Notes: a model not told the origin generated them from the letters alone. A stretch of DNA of 64,000 nt from Hydractinia symbiolongicarpus (GCF_029227915.1 NC_079886.1:21924501-21988500); one strand, 5' to 3'. Counted from the first letter of the stretch, positions 11,206 through 24,088 are shown. Made by a program: numbers and translations.

Positions 11206-11957
11206 TTATACATACAAAGAGCTTCCCAACCACACACCACGGTTTGCTAGTAGAAAAAATATTAGATAGGTTTACTGTAATTTCTGCATTATTGCACGAC
11301 AGCTGCAGACATCTGGAACATTGAGAATTTTAACCGTACTGACGTCAATGATAACAGTATACTTTTGCTGATCCCAGCACTTTACCTTGACGTCTGTCTG
11401 CTTGTAATTCAATTACTTTTGTTCTAACAACGTTTTGTTTGAAGATTCTGATAAGTTTTTTTTTACATTTTTACCTATTTTATACGATAAAGTGCCAAAA
11501 GTTGCCCAGAAATACAATTTTTCTGATCTTTAATCTTTGGGTTAAAACTAAAAAAAAAAGGGAAAGTGGCTTTGTCAGATGAAAAATACTTGTGCAATGA
11601 TTCTTCTGGATTAGATAAAGTTGCGATGTGAATTTAAAGTTTCAATTTATTTGAGCTTGCATTGGTCATTTACTTTTAATCTCGTGAGCATCTTTCAGTA
11701 GTTTGGTCTTGTCCGTCTATTTCACACCGGTAGCTACTCTTTCGAGAGCAGATTTAGACCATTTACTCGAGCCATGAACACTACTATGAAAGACGACTTT
11801 AGATTCTGCGGTTAAACAGCCGAGATTTTATCTTAAACCTAAAATTTATTGCTGATGAGCTCCTCAGGATTTGCCGAAAATCAGGCGGTATGACTGTGTA
11901 GTACCACTTACATTCTGGCAACAAGAAAATCACTTCGTCTATCTGTGAATTTAATAC
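11206..11957. other. No gene recognised
   Basis: AT-rich spacer, no supported feature. Confidence 0.5.
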
Positions 11958-12040
11958 ATTAACATTAAACTGACTCTTTTGATTTTTATTTGACCCACTC
12001 CTGTACTTTTAGAAGCTAAATCGGGACAATGACGCAATGA
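11958..12040. repeat. Direct repeat containing the empty Helitron site (partner at 12272-12352)
   Basis: About 80 bp matching 12272-12352 (shared AGAAGCTAAATCGGGA and GACGCAATGA). Upstream of it the bases TTTAATACA join directly to TTAAC, whereas at the partner copy the same junction is split by the element at 12211-12271. Confidence 0.8.
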
Positions 12041-12044
12041 TTAC

Positions 12045-12184
12045 ATGTGGTTAACGCTCATCAATGAGAAATTTGGTTATTGCAACATGACATCGCAATA
12101 TTACCGACGCCATTGCGATAATTAACGCGTGTCTATTTGGTCATATGCACCTCCTCTAAATAGTAGTTTAGCAGTTGTTACAAT
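12045..12184. repeat. Direct repeat, copy 2 (partner at 10670-10810)
   Basis: Nearly identical to 10670-10810, including the ATCGCAAT stem-loop; about 1.4 kb apart in the same orientation. Confidence 0.85.
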
Positions 12185-12210
12185 GTTGCTAACTTTCTTT
12201 ATTTAATACA

Positions 12211-12271
12211 CTAGTCGTTAGCCCGTGGAAAAATCCACGGGTTCGCCCGTATGCGGGTATTATAATATAGA
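12211..12271 (-). mobile_element. 61-bp Helitron-like element at an identifiable insertion site
   Basis: Read on the minus strand it starts TCTATATTATAATACCCG and ends with the hairpin CCCGTGG..CCACGGG, 11 bases and CTAG. It interrupts a repeat whose uninterrupted copy lies around 11950-11970, and the insertion is exactly between A and T with no duplication. It lacks the middle of the longer copies. Confidence 0.8.
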
Positions 12272-12352
12272 TTAACCTTAAACAGACTCTTTTGGTTTTT
12301 ATTTGACTCACTCTTATACTTTTAGAAGCTAAATCGGGAAAATGACGCAATG
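12272..12352. repeat. Direct repeat, interrupted copy (partner at 11958-12040)
   Basis: Second copy of the repeat; its upstream end is split off by the Helitron-like element at 12211-12271. Confidence 0.8.
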
Positions 12353-12971
12353 AAATTACAATGGCCCCCTTCTAATGAAGCAACGGCATATTGCGCTATT
12401 ACCTCTTATTGCTGTCCCAAACAGTTGACGTCGGTTGATGATCCGTACGCAAATAAAAGTTCGAACAACAACCATAAATATAAATGAATGTGCATTTAAA
12501 TAAAAAATATTTTAAGTCGATTGCCGTCAGCTAGCTAGTATCTTATCATAATTTTACATGTTTAGATAGCGAGATGAAAAAAAATACAGTGGTTGATAAT
12601 GTAGCTACAAAATAATCTAAATCCAGACAAGTATAGTCCTTAAAGTTCGGCAAAATAAAACATTGGATTGGAAAATTAACACATCGAACTTTTTGAGTTG
12701 ACATTAATAAACTATCAGGTTGTGTAAGTAAGATGTAACGGCCCCAACCAGGCTCCAGACGGTTTTTGTTGTTTTATATACAGTCGTGTTAAGTCGTATT
12801 GACTGGTGTAATATGATATTTAATTCGGCCTGACTGAATAAAACATTGTCTATTTCGTGTCTAATATTTTCATGATATCGACTTGCTTTAGCTAAGCTTG
12901 TGAAACAGATCTAATTTTCCTTTTGTTTACAAAAGTAAAAAGAATTTTTAAGATTCTTTAATTTAACTTAA
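12353..12971. other. No gene recognised
   Basis: AT-rich spacer, no supported feature. Confidence 0.5.
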
Positions 12972-13109
12972 TTAGTCGGTGGCCCGTGGAACAATACACG
13001 GGTTCGCCCGTCCTTTTTTTACCGCATTGCGTGCGTCTCGTTACTTGCGCAGCTGAGCTACCATTTTGCGTGACAGACAGACAGACGTATACGGGTATTA
13101 TAATATAGA
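12972..13109 (-). mobile_element. Helitron-like element, full-length (138 bp)
   Basis: On the minus strand: TCTATATTATAATACCCG, a (GTCT)n tract, then a GCGTGACAG-type core, an imperfect terminal hairpin and CTAA. CTAA fits the CTRR consensus of Helitron 3' ends. Confidence 0.7.
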
Positions 13110-13240
13110 TAACATATTTGGGAAGAAAGTTACTTTTCTTTTTAAGCACTTACTTTTTCCCACTTTTTTGTTTAGAAAATCATTTGAATTAAGGTGAGAT
13201 TTCAAAAATCGAACTCACAGGCAACATTTTACTCCTTTTT

Positions 13241-13954
13241 GAATTTCCGCGCCCGAAGGCGTAGGAAATTCTTTAAAACCGTCGTTTTTTTCTTTCGGAG
13301 CATTTTTTTGAGAAAAAATCGACCCTGGGATTTCACGTTCCTCTGAGAGGAGGATAGATAACTGACTAACTAACTAACCCTGTCCCAAATGGTTAATTGC
13401 AACGTTACAGATTTAAGCTTCGTACCCAAGCTCCCGAAGTACTGAGAAGTCCTCTAAATGACGTTTCAGGCCAAAATTGGTATTTGTTTTTGACAAAATT
13501 TGGCACAGTTAACAAAAAAAGTATGCTGAACATAATGGTGACATCATAATTTTGTTTTTTGTCACCTAAATGTCATTTTAGGTCAAAATTGGTCCAAAAA
13601 TTAAAACTACTTTATTTTCAACAAAATGTGACACAGTTAACGTATGCTGAAAATGATGGTCACATCAAAATTTTGATTTTTGACAACTAAATGCCGTTTA
13701 AGACCATTAACGTTTTAATCGAAAGACTTTCAACCATAAATGATAGGCTGTATTTTTTGTTAGCAATTTCTTTTAAAATGTGAGTTTATTATGACACGTT
13801 TCGTTTTGTTTGCGTTTGTTGTAAGATATAATGTCACTTGTGTGCTTTATCTTCAGACCTTCATGCACCAAACCTTTTCGAATGTTTGGCATAATTTGGC
13901 ATGACACAAAATTAGCAGGTTGTCATCAAATATTTTGGTAGCGAGCGGAAATTC
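13241..13954. repeat. Repeat with 10-bp inverted ends and two internal ~115-bp tandem units
   Basis: GAATTTCCGC at 13241-13250 is inverted at 13945-13954. Inside, a unit beginning AAATG(A/T)C and containing CACAGTTAAC and ATGGT.ACATCA occurs twice (about 13457-13570 and 13567-13685) with a third start. Looks like a non-coding dispersed repeat. Confidence 0.45.
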
Positions 13955-15778
13955 TTAGAGCCCCCAGGGCTTCTTGTTCATAATAGACACTATTAGATAA
14001 TATTCACAAAAAAACTATTTGTAGATCGAAAAAATCAACCTGTACTAATTCTAGATGACGTCCGATGATGGCCTATCTTCCCTATTTTTCGGATCTCCGC
14101 CGATGTCCCCGTTGACTGCTGTACTATAATGCGGACCACGTAGAAGCTGCAACTAGCGAATATTTAGTTTTCTACCCGCGGTCTACCAGCTACAGAGCTG
14201 TCACTTTCTGGAAAATTATGAAAATAGCGTGTTTTGATAGTCTAGTGTACAAAAAAAGTTATCATTCTCAGCCTAGATGGGATTAAGAAGATAATTTTCA
14301 TACATTTTTTAATCAATTTTCAAAAAACTAAAGTAACTATGTTTCAGTGCCTCTAGACAGTGTTACAAACCACACTCTTACGAAAGTAGCCCTGGTGTAT
14401 TTACAACCTTAGATCCAGAATTACATTCGCTCAACTACGCAATCGGAAAAAAACAAGCGAGTGATAGTTTTATTACAAATTATTTATGACTATGGTGATG
14501 CAGTTTTTTGTTGTTCCGTTTGCCAACCTCTTAAGTCAGAAAGACATTGTCTTCTTGATGGAAGGAAATAATTTGATAGTTTTATTAAAACGTAACGCAA
14601 AAATAGAACATCAATTCTAAATTTCAACTAGCTACCGAACGTATTACTGACCTTGTAATCAAACTTGTTTCCGAATTTCTTACTATTTCCTTCTACTGCA
14701 ACTAGAAATATTATTAAAGAAAGATTGAGCTTGTGTTTACTTGACGATACTATCTTTCACAAAAAAGAGAAAATAATTTTTTTTTCATAAATCATACCTG
14801 TTTGGAGCTTTAAAAACAAAGTTTCGAAACAGATGTCAGAAAAGTGGACATGCAAATTTACCATTTGTTAGAAGTTCTTTGCAGTTATTTAATCGCGGAT
14901 TTCGTCGATACAGACAGAAACTAATATCTATATACGACAGACGTAATTTATGAGTGAACTATAGGGGGTGTTTACAGCTCTAGTAATTTTATTTCCACTT
15001 GACAAGACTTTTTATTTATTTCCTGCAGGAGAAATGACGCTTTATGCTTGTCATATAATGTCATAATAGGGGAGGGGTAGTTGTGTAATATTATTTCCCG
15101 CACAGATTTGTGGGAAGTTTTTTCCTGCTTAAATATTTGGGAAGGAAGTTCCTACTCTGCACAGGTAATGTATCACCGCATAAAATTGCCAACGGTGAGG
15201 TTTCCCTTTTACAACCGGCGTTTTGGCAGCTAGACAGATTTTCGTTTTTGTCATAAAAACCCAATATAATTTTAGTACATCGCCCGTTCAGCTAAATAAT
15301 TCTCCAACCTTTTTCTAAATTATTTTTTCTTAAAGAAATGAAAGGGAAACCAAAAAATGCTTTTCTTACTTTAAATTGTATTTTTATTATTTTGCTATAT
15401 TTTCGGATGTACTTTGTGCTGCATAAACATAGTATACTTGGCAATGCTTGCAGAAAAATCAAAGCCTTATACTGTTCATCGTTCTATTTTTAGAAGTTCG
15501 ACACGTCAGGAGACCACTTAATTAACATGCGTAGTCTTGGAAAACGAGATGAGCTACGAAAAATGCAATGCTGGTGACTCTTCTAGAGTCTTCTGACTCC
15601 TCTTCGGATCAAAAACCAGCTTTGGCATCTTAGAGCTATCTTAGAGCAAAAATCCAAGGCAGTATATAAAAGTCATTCATTTTCAATGAAGAAATGCGCA
15701 TTTTCAGTAGATTAACTTGTTGATGTTACTTTTCCTTTGTACATTTTTTTTAAACAGATTTTTATGATTTGTCTGACT
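13955..15778. other. No gene recognised
   Basis: AT-rich, no supported exon, RNA gene or repeat with defined ends. Confidence 0.5.
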
Positions 15779-15960
15779 CCTAACCAACCTCGTCCCCAGG
15801 GCAACCAACCTCGTCCCCAGGGCAGCTTGCATCTTTCTGACATTCGGACGACGATACGAGCATGATCTTGGCATAGACCTGCTCACGCGACATTTTCCAA
15901 CCCAGAATCTGGGTTCTAATATTTACTAAGATTTGTCTTGAAAACCCAGATTTTTCTTTC
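15779..15960. mobile_element. Left end of a long-TIR element of the 28-kb family
   Basis: CAACCTCGTCCCCAGGGCA occurs twice in tandem (22-bp step), followed by GCTTGCATCTTTCTGAC and then GATACGAGCATG. This corresponds in order to the terminal repeat at 28114. The opposite end may be the diverged stretch near 16540-16580. Confidence 0.5.
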
Positions 15961-18900
15961 AAGTAGGCCATAATAAGTAAGTAGAGGCCACGTGACGTCA
16001 AAACAAAACTACGATTTCTGGCGAATGAAAAAAGGGATGGTAAGAGCAAAACAAGTGAAAGGTTATTAAACAAAATGATTTGTTTAAAGCCAGGCACAAT
16101 GCTAAGAAAATTTCAGATCAAACGAGCATATACATTTATAATCCAAATGGCGATGGAGTTTAACCCGGCATATTTTTTATCAGAGTTAAAAGGATTTCAG
16201 AATTAAATTCTTCCAAAATATACTAAAAGTAATCTGGAAAAAATAATACTAACAACAATCAAAGAATCACCACTGAACACTTGATATTTGTCTCTGCAAG
16301 GATTGTTTGGAACAAAAAAAAGGCTACATATTAGAAAAAATAGTTCACTAGGTAGCAATAAGTAGCTGTACAAAATATGGCGCACTAGATTTGAACAGGC
16401 ATAATACTTTCTGAATATTTGAAGGTGTACAGCCGTACCATTCAATGTTTTTTTTTTATTATAACCACAGCGTGGGAGAGCAATTACGGCAACTTGCCGC
16501 GTTAAAACATAAATTAGTCACGTCATGTCATCCAATCACAGTACACAACCGAGAAGCCTGTGCCTGGGTCATGTTCGTATAGCAAAAAAATGTTTCGCAA
16601 AAAAAAATTTTTTCGGCCTTACAATTGCAGAGATCTGATATTTAATTAAATTAGTTTCTGTAAAATATCTAAAAAGATTCTTTCGAAAGGATTTTTTGTA
16701 AATAAAAATACAGGCTTACTTCATTTACCTACAGTTTGGCCACTTATTTTCCAAAAAAATTTTTTTCTAAGAGTACTAAACAAGTTTGACAAAACAGCTT
16801 TCATAGCAAAATGACAAAAAAACTATACCTAGCTAAACAAACAAAAAATTGAATAAAATTTTTTCAATTTTTTGGGACTGTATTCTTTTTTCAGGAGTAG
16901 TGGCTACCCTGGTTTAGCACGTGATTAAGTATAAAAACATAAAATAGTAACATGGTAGCTAGCTAAATATAGTGTGCTAGCTAGATTTGAATTAGGTAAG
17001 AAAATCAACCAACTTAACTAGTTAAGTTAGTTGGTATTCGTAACATAAAACAGTAGCTACATGACTGGCTAAGCAGGTAAGTTTTACATGTAGTTTGAAA
17101 ATTAAAAAGTTTTTAAAAGTTCAAATAAGTGCCTTCGACTCATCGTCATCAGTTAAATCGTGAGCCTAACTAGTCCCCGCGAGCAGTAATTCAAATTAAA
17201 ACAGCTGGTTTACAAAAGATGTATCGGGTAATCTAGCTACTTAAGGGTTTGGCTCCTACAGTCGTTTAACTAGAAAGTTACGAAAACGTTGCAACTTTTA
17301 ACAAAAGCCATGTTTAATTACATTTAATCAGCAAAAAGCTGGGCATTTATTTGTTACTTCCATATTCCGCAATCACGAAGTTGTTAAACGACATAACTAT
17401 GTTTACAACATGTTAATCCACATTATGTCAATCTTCAGCACCAAAAACACATTCTTTTTAAAAACCTCAAGCCATTTGGAATGTTGAAGCATTAAACTCA
17501 TTACCGTACGTAATGCGTCTGTGGCGAGCATTTGATAAATCACACAGTACAAAAATGCAGTTTGGAAATATTTTGGAAAAAAAAGTAGCTTGGAAAATAC
17601 TTCTTCACCTACTCTAAATCATTATCTTGTTCTAGAGACGAACTTCTGTGTGATATGTTGTATGATTTTGTTTTGAGAGCAATAGACATATGCGCGCATT
17701 TAAAAGGGTAAATAGCAAGTATGACATGAATAGGAAAGTCCTGGTTATATAAAGAAATTTAAGCTGAAATCCTTTAAATTATTCTTAAGAAAATATAGCT
17801 TACAAAATTAATTTTAGTGCTTATTGTACTATTTCTAAGAAACCCATAAATTAACGTAGTCAGCCAGTATAGCTATACCTTATTGGTCCTGCCTATTTTA
17901 CTTCCTTCGCGCATGCGCTAACGTTTGAAACTCGTTTATACCAATGTTCTTCCAGTCAGGCAGAGGCAGGCTCAAAAATATGTTCGTTTTCAGTTGAAAA
18001 AAACTTTCTTTGTTACTTTAGAAAAATAATTTAAAGATACTTTACCGGTTTTAAATTTTTCTGTTGTTTCAAAGGAAAAATCTTATTAGCTAAACAAAAT
18101 GTGTACAGAAAAGCAGTTTTCCCGCCTTTTTATTTGAAAAATGGAGACGAAACTATCAATTTAGTAGTGGTTGTATCTAAATCTTTAATGTCAATAATCA
18201 ACTTATTAAAGAAAGAATTATAATTACAACTCGATGATGATATTGTAATTGGGGACAAACTAAAGATGTAACGTATCACGATCACTTCTAGGTATTTTTT
18301 TTCGAATTAATGCGCATGCTTCACATAAACAAAGTTTAAACAACCTCGTTCCCAGATACTTTTGCTTTTATGACAAACTGCGACAATTGCCATCTGACCA
18401 ACAGGCCTGGAAATAAGATTAAAGTTTTAATTTTTTTTTTAATTAGTCGTTTTATCGTAAGAACTATGTAAAAAATCAACGCGGATTATAGAGACACGCA
18501 TCTTTTCACATTTTAAGTAAATTTGTGTATATAAAGATACGTAAAAAAATTATTCACTATATCGAATATACTTTCGTAGAACTCGTAAGGAAAAATACAA
18601 TTTGCTGATGCATCAAAAAGAATTCTTTCAATGAAAGATTTTTGGCCACCATGTGAACCATTGATTCTTTTGAATCTCCGTTGCCATGACAATGAAATCA
18701 CTCTTCTTCGCCATTATTGACTACATCAATGACTACTTAAATTAGATCTATTGTCTCGCTTTTCGTTGTGTCCCTGTCAGAGATTTCTGTTCCTGTTTTT
18801 ATTTTAAACTATTCCAAACATTTCAACATTTGTGAAGTCGTTACACGAAAACATGTTTATCACAAGTATTTCACATTTAGACTTCTCAACCGGTTGTTAA

Positions 18901-19598
18901 AGAGTTCCTTTGACGAGATGTTTTTGTTTGAAAAAGTTTCCCGAGTGAAACAAAATAAACAACGTCACTCACATTCTAATCACTGTGTGTCTGCATGATG
19001 ACAAGTTGTATAATCAATGCGTTTCTTCTGTCACTTCCCATCACTAATATGTCTGCTCTGCGAAACGCCCCTTCGTAAGGCATTTCATTACTGTAGTTTT
19101 TCAAAAAAAAATACAAAAAAATGTTATTAACTTGTAAAACTTTTTAACAATCTTCTCCCCACCTTTCTTTTAAACCTCATGCTGTGTTTGCTCAAATAAA
19201 ATAGCGTTAGGTCGGCCTCTATTAAATGAAATATAAAGTTTTTTCTCAATAAAAATCCTTTGTCATTCAAACAGTAAAGACATTGAATTAACATGGTCCC
19301 CAGTTAAGGTAGTCATTAGACCGCCTTAAATTAAAATGCCCTCCCATTCTTTGAGTAAATGGCATTTTAATTGTTCTTTCTTCAATTTGATTGGTTTAAG
19401 TTAAATGTTTTAAAACAAAGGGGCGATAATGATGTACGCGATAAAGTTGTGGAAATCATAACTATCAAGCTTAAACAAATTGTCGGTCAGCTCGTCACAG
19501 AACGGTTCGTGAAGAAGATTACATGAACGTTAGAGATATTTTAAATCAGCATTGATATTATCGCTTATAATTCTTTTATCTTACACTATTAAAAAGAT
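15961..19598. other. No gene recognised; upstream of the Dickkopf gene
   Basis: Contains only open frames without recognisable motifs (for example 16203-16445 minus and 18768-18998 plus). Short palindromes occur at about 17010-17030 (AACTTAACTAGTTAAGTT) and 19329-19372 (12-bp arms, AATTAAAATGCC). A fragment near 18345 resembles the CAACCTCGT-type element end. Regulatory DNA of the Dickkopf gene may be present but has no visible marker. Confidence 0.5.
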
Positions 19599-20962
19599 AT
19601 GAATCTTAATATTGTGTACGTATTTTTACTTGTGGTTATATGCACAGTTGATCATGTTGCTAGCTGGTTGAGTGTATTGCGAACGTTACCATTAGCTAAT
19701 GCGAAACAGCTGAAGAAGAACGCGACGCATATTATTTATGGTAAATACAGCAAGGTAAGTGTAACTTAGTTCTACTTGATCTTATTTCAAGAACTTAGAA
19801 AAATTTAAAACCTCAACCTCAACTATGTACCGCATCATTAAGACCGTTTACTTCCAACGCTTTATAATGATAATTTTTCTTATAGCTAATCGTTTGCCGG
19901 AAAGATAGACACTGCAAGCCTGTCGAATTTTGCCATCGATACGAAAAAAGTTGTAGAGCGTGTAAAACTGAGGGACAAATGTGCAGACGTAACAAAATGT
20001 GTTGCCGTGGTATGGAATGTGCGGGTGGTAAATGTCGCAAGAGAGTTGCGTTAGGACGCCAAGGTGCTCTGTGTTCAAAAGATAGAGACTGTAACTATGG
20101 TTTTTGCTGCGCACGTGAAAACGGACAATCCATATGTAAACCAATGTTACGTCAAAACGAGGCTTGTGGGATACCAAAAGGAGGTCGCAGATTTCTATGG
20201 ACTCACCAATGTCCTTGTGCGCACGGTCTGAAGTGTAAACGCGCTGAAAAAGAAGAAACAAAGTCTCGTAGCAAGTAAGTTAAACTCTGCTTTGTTTTGT
20301 TTCAGTATTTTCTAGACGTTCTTAATATTATTTCGTTCACACGCGCTTTCAACTGCACCTCCCAGACTCCTCCTTCTGCAACACAAACAATACATTTTAT
20401 CACTTCGTAACAACTCATTAACGCAACAAATTGTAATTACTATCAAGAGGAGGAAAAAAGCGATGCAATTACGAAAAATGTTGTTCAAAGTTACACGTTT
20501 TTTTTACTTTTGTTCAATATTTCTCGGCAAGATTTCCTACAATAAAACCTTCTTACGAATATATAAGTACGCTTATTAAAGAAAGGAAGTCAATGATTTT
20601 AAAGTTATGTACAAAATCAACAAAAGGTGAATTGGAAGTCGGCTGTGTCCATGGTGTCCTCAATCGTGTCAACGTTATTGACATATTGATTGGCGAACTA
20701 ATTAAAGTTAGAAGAACTAAAAATACATTCAAACAACACTGCTGGCAAAATTTTAATGTTAATATAGAAAAAACTTTTCTTACCCAATTTCGCCATTTTC
20801 ATTATTAATTTTTGTATTTTTAACAAGCATGAAATTTTGCCAAAATAACGGTTTCAAAATCAAGTATATATTTTTATTTCTTTTCCGTTTAGGCTTGTCA
20901 GCATCATTCGTGATTGGACAGACGATACGGAAAGAAGGTGCTTGCCCCCCAACGAAACGTAA
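19599..20962 (+). CDS. dkk: Dickkopf-family secreted Wnt modulator (3 exons, 204 aa)
   Basis: Exons 19599-19754, 19886-20274 and 20893-20962 join in frame (phases 0 and 2) to 204 residues. Residues 1-22 form a signal peptide. Cys-rich domain 1 spans about 56-102 with ten cysteines (starting CRKDRHC, with MCC in the middle). Domain 2 starts at 115 (CSKDRDCNYGFCC) and also has ten, the last supplied by exon 3 (RRC, residue 198). This paired ten-cysteine layout defines Dickkopf proteins, which in other animals bind LRP5/6 and modulate Wnt signalling. The linker between the domains is only about 12 residues. Reading through the donor at 20275 would give a TAA at 20276 and lose the tenth cysteine, so the spliced end is preferred. 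Whether it is orthologous to Dkk1/2/4 or to Dkk3 cannot be settled here. Confidence 0.92.
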
Positions 20963-22196
20963 CATGCTGTCAACGTCGTAAAAGTCGCTTAAAAAACACT
21001 CATCAATTTTGATGACACGATACATGATTAGATATTCACGGTTGATCCTGGACTTACCTACTTTATAGGCACCCCATCAAAAAAAGATTTTTTCACGCAT
21101 GCGTATATGGTGTTTAAAATCTCTTTATACATATTTGTCCAGCATACAGCTTCAAGTAAAAACTTAGTGAAAACGAACGACGAAGATTCACAAGCCATGT
21201 TAAAATATCAACATATGATTCAACAAAGAGTAACAAACTATACCAACGTTGTCACATGACATTAATAAATATCGTATTTGCTAGACGCGTTTGTTCTATA
21301 TGCAGACGTGCTATCCTTTTTTCCAAACGATTTTGGAAATATAGGAGCATGTGAACAGCCGTGGTCATACATACTTGATTATAAAACGGTACACAGCGCA
21401 GAAGCTAGTGCTACATATCGATCGAAAGAAACAATTTTTTTGATAAATTTTTTAACAGAGTTATTATTTTATATTTTATATTTAATATTTATATATTTAT
21501 AAATACATTTATTCTTTCGGTCCCATAAAATTTCAAATCTTTGTACATAAAATTCATATGTTTATATGGAATATTATAGTTCACTTGGCATTTAAAATGC
21601 CCTATTGACACACTTTTATTTTTAATGACTTGATGTCCCCATTTTAAGCCTTGTTTATCAAAGAAATTTTGTAAGTGAAGAGAAAGTCGTTCAAACTGCT
21701 CGCGCTCAGGCATAACTTTCTTTTGGTTGCCGTTTAGCGCTAAAATTTAGTGACTTCTACCAACCTGGTTAACTAAGCTTTCTTCGGGAAAATCAAAATT
21801 CAGTTTCTCTCATACCAAAGCTCCGACGCAAAAGATTGTGTCAGAGCAAATCCCGAACTCGATTCAACCAATAAACGTTAACTAATTTCTCAACGCAAAC
21901 CCCGAATTAAAATCAACCAACGAGCATAAAACCAGCGTGTCCGTGTATGACACTCCCATATGGTAGTGGATTTAATTATGCTTTTTCAGGTGAGTGAAAC
22001 CATTTATGCTTAAATCATTAAAAAAGAAAAAAGAATTTCTCGTCCATAGTCAAAGAATAATAGAAGTAGTAACCAATCAAAATGCGCGGTCAGTGTTCGG
22101 ACTGCAGAAAATTCGTTTCTGACCCCAGCATTTTTTCCCACCTTAACTATCTTGATTTCTCGGTAGTGAGAAAAATTTTGCTGAGTCTCTTGGCTA
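20963..22196. other. No gene recognised beyond the Dickkopf 3' UTR
   Basis: Around 21760-22190 the sequence resembles 61410-61680 in patches (AAAACCAGCG.GT, TTTCTC.GT.GTGAGAAAAAT), so a diverged dispersed repeat is likely. No coding signal. Confidence 0.45.
21264..21269 (+). terminator. Candidate polyadenylation signal of the Dickkopf gene
   Basis: AATAAA about 300 bp after the stop codon; plausible but not proven. Confidence 0.35.
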
Positions 22197-22344
22197 GGCT
22201 AGGCCTCTACTAACCTTTATATGGATTTAAAAAGAAATAGAATTGTGAATATACTTTTTCCTTTTAAAGGAAAGTGCTTAGGCTAGGCCTCTACTAACCT
22301 TTATATGGATTTAAAAAGAAATAGAATTGTGAATATACTTTTTG
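22197..22344. repeat. 84-bp tandem duplication
   Basis: The unit beginning GGCTAGGCCTCTACTAACC at 22197 is repeated from 22281. The shared part is identical for over 60 bp, so the duplication is recent. Confidence 0.95.
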
Positions 22345-23172
22345 TGCTTAAACATTCAGAATATAAATAATTTCAACTCGTTTTGCATAATGCGCCTTTA
22401 CGAGATATGTATGATCCTAATTACTATGTATTGCCTAAGAAAATAAATAAATACTATCATTGATTCGCTGGTTTTTAAAAACTGGTAAAATTTAGATTCG
22501 TGTCACAAGACAAGACAAGGGTGTTTGTTGTCCGTGACCCGGATCCAGTCCCAGTCCATAGTACTTTGTTTATAGTAAAGTTGAAATTTCTGTTTTTTAA
22601 TTTAAGTTTGCATAAGAGGAAAAAGTGACGTTGGAGAGAGTTTATTTATCGATTCGTTTTTACAGAAAACAGCGAGATATCAATATAGAAATGAAAATGA
22701 TATGACAAAAAGAGATTGAAGCTGCTTTATCAGTATTTAGTAACTAGATAGGATGGAATGTTGATCTTCTTAAGAAATTTGTATATTTCTACTCCACTGA
22801 CTTTTTGATTGGGTTAGAATTTTTCGTTGTTAAATAATTTATCATCTTATTAACAAACTGTCCAGTTTAAAAAGTAAGCACTTCGCATGTCATTTTTCTC
22901 TTCATCTACATATTCTAATACCAACTAAAAATGCCATGCCGAGAGGGCGGGTGCTTCATAGATCGGTATCAAAATATTTTTGACAGGTTTTAATTAACTT
23001 TCCCATCTATTTTAAACTTGTTAAGTTTTATTAAAAATAAACAAACAATATAAACAAAATTGAAAAAATCTCTTTCGCCCTAATCAGATACACATCACTA
23101 CCCACTCGCTCCTTAATAATTTTTTTGTAATCTATGTGTGTTTGACTAACAGAATTTGATTTTGAACATTGA
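22345..23172. other. No gene recognised
   Basis: AT-rich spacer, no supported feature. Confidence 0.5.
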
Positions 23173-23326
23173 AAAGTAAGTAAATTTGACCGTAGACATT
23201 TCGTATGTAAGTAAGTTTGGCTGTAGACATTTGAAGTAAGTAAGTTTAACTGTAGACATTTAAAGCGTAAGCAAGTTTGGCCGTAGACATATAGAAAGTA
23301 AGTAAGTTAGGCCTTAGACATTTAGA
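23173..23326. repeat. Minisatellite, five ~30-bp units
   Basis: Units share the pattern GTAAGTAAGTTTGGC.GTAGACATTT with small changes in length. Confidence 0.9.
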
Positions 23327-24088
23327 CTTTTAGTAACACTAAAATGCGCGCACTGTTTCATTATGGACTTGATCACCAATGTTATCAATAAGGATTATCG
23401 TTTAACGTCAGCTATCTCAGTTTATTCTAGGCCTTTTGTAGTCAAAAAAACGTCCTACCGACTCCGATAAATAAATTTTCTGTATACATTTTTCTGTATG
23501 CTATGCATACTTTTTTATCCTTCTCTTCTGAAATATTGGTGGAAAGATTGCAAACGTTATTACGAACTTCGACAAGAAATTGATTAAAACAAGAAGGTCG
23601 CAACGTCCGTGTACAATTCTATAGTACGACGAGCGCTATTCATTCTTGTGACGTATTGGCATGAATGGTATCTTAAGGGAGGAGGGCAAAATTATAATAA
23701 CTTTAAATACATGTCATACTGTTTTTTTCATGAAAAGAAATTAAGTTAATTCTGATTTCACAAGAAGTTTGACAATCTCCTAGCGAGTAACTAATATATT
23801 TTTTGTTTGAAAAAAATTGCAGTTGTTTTTTCCTGCTGTGATAAGCTATGGTAATCTTGTTAGGGATTAAGCATGATAATGCTATGTATCCCATTGGGAA
23901 GGCGTGCTTGTCTAAAAGAAATTGCATTCAAAAATGATTTTTTTCATAACTTCATCGCCATCACTTCATTTTTCCCATAGAAACAAGCGGATTGGAATTT
24001 ATTGAAATGACTTACCCCTACTAACCATGCCAAGATGGTACAGAACTCTGTCTTAAAAGACGTATGGCTTCAGTGAATTAAATCTTTA
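23327..24088. other. No gene recognised
   Basis: AT-rich; a 74-codon minus-strand open frame at 23703-23927 has no recognisable motif. Confidence 0.5.

Noticed and set aside
19848-20261. 137-codon minus-strand open frame
   Set aside because: It is the antisense shadow of Dickkopf exon 2; the plus strand has the complete cysteine pattern and splice sites.
19979-20278. Dickkopf ending at TAA 20276-20278
   Set aside because: The TAA lies inside a GTAAGT donor, and splicing to 20893 adds the expected tenth cysteine of domain 2.
23173-23326. CRISPR-like array
   Set aside because: Units are contiguous variants of one sequence without unique spacers, in an animal genome; it is a minisatellite.
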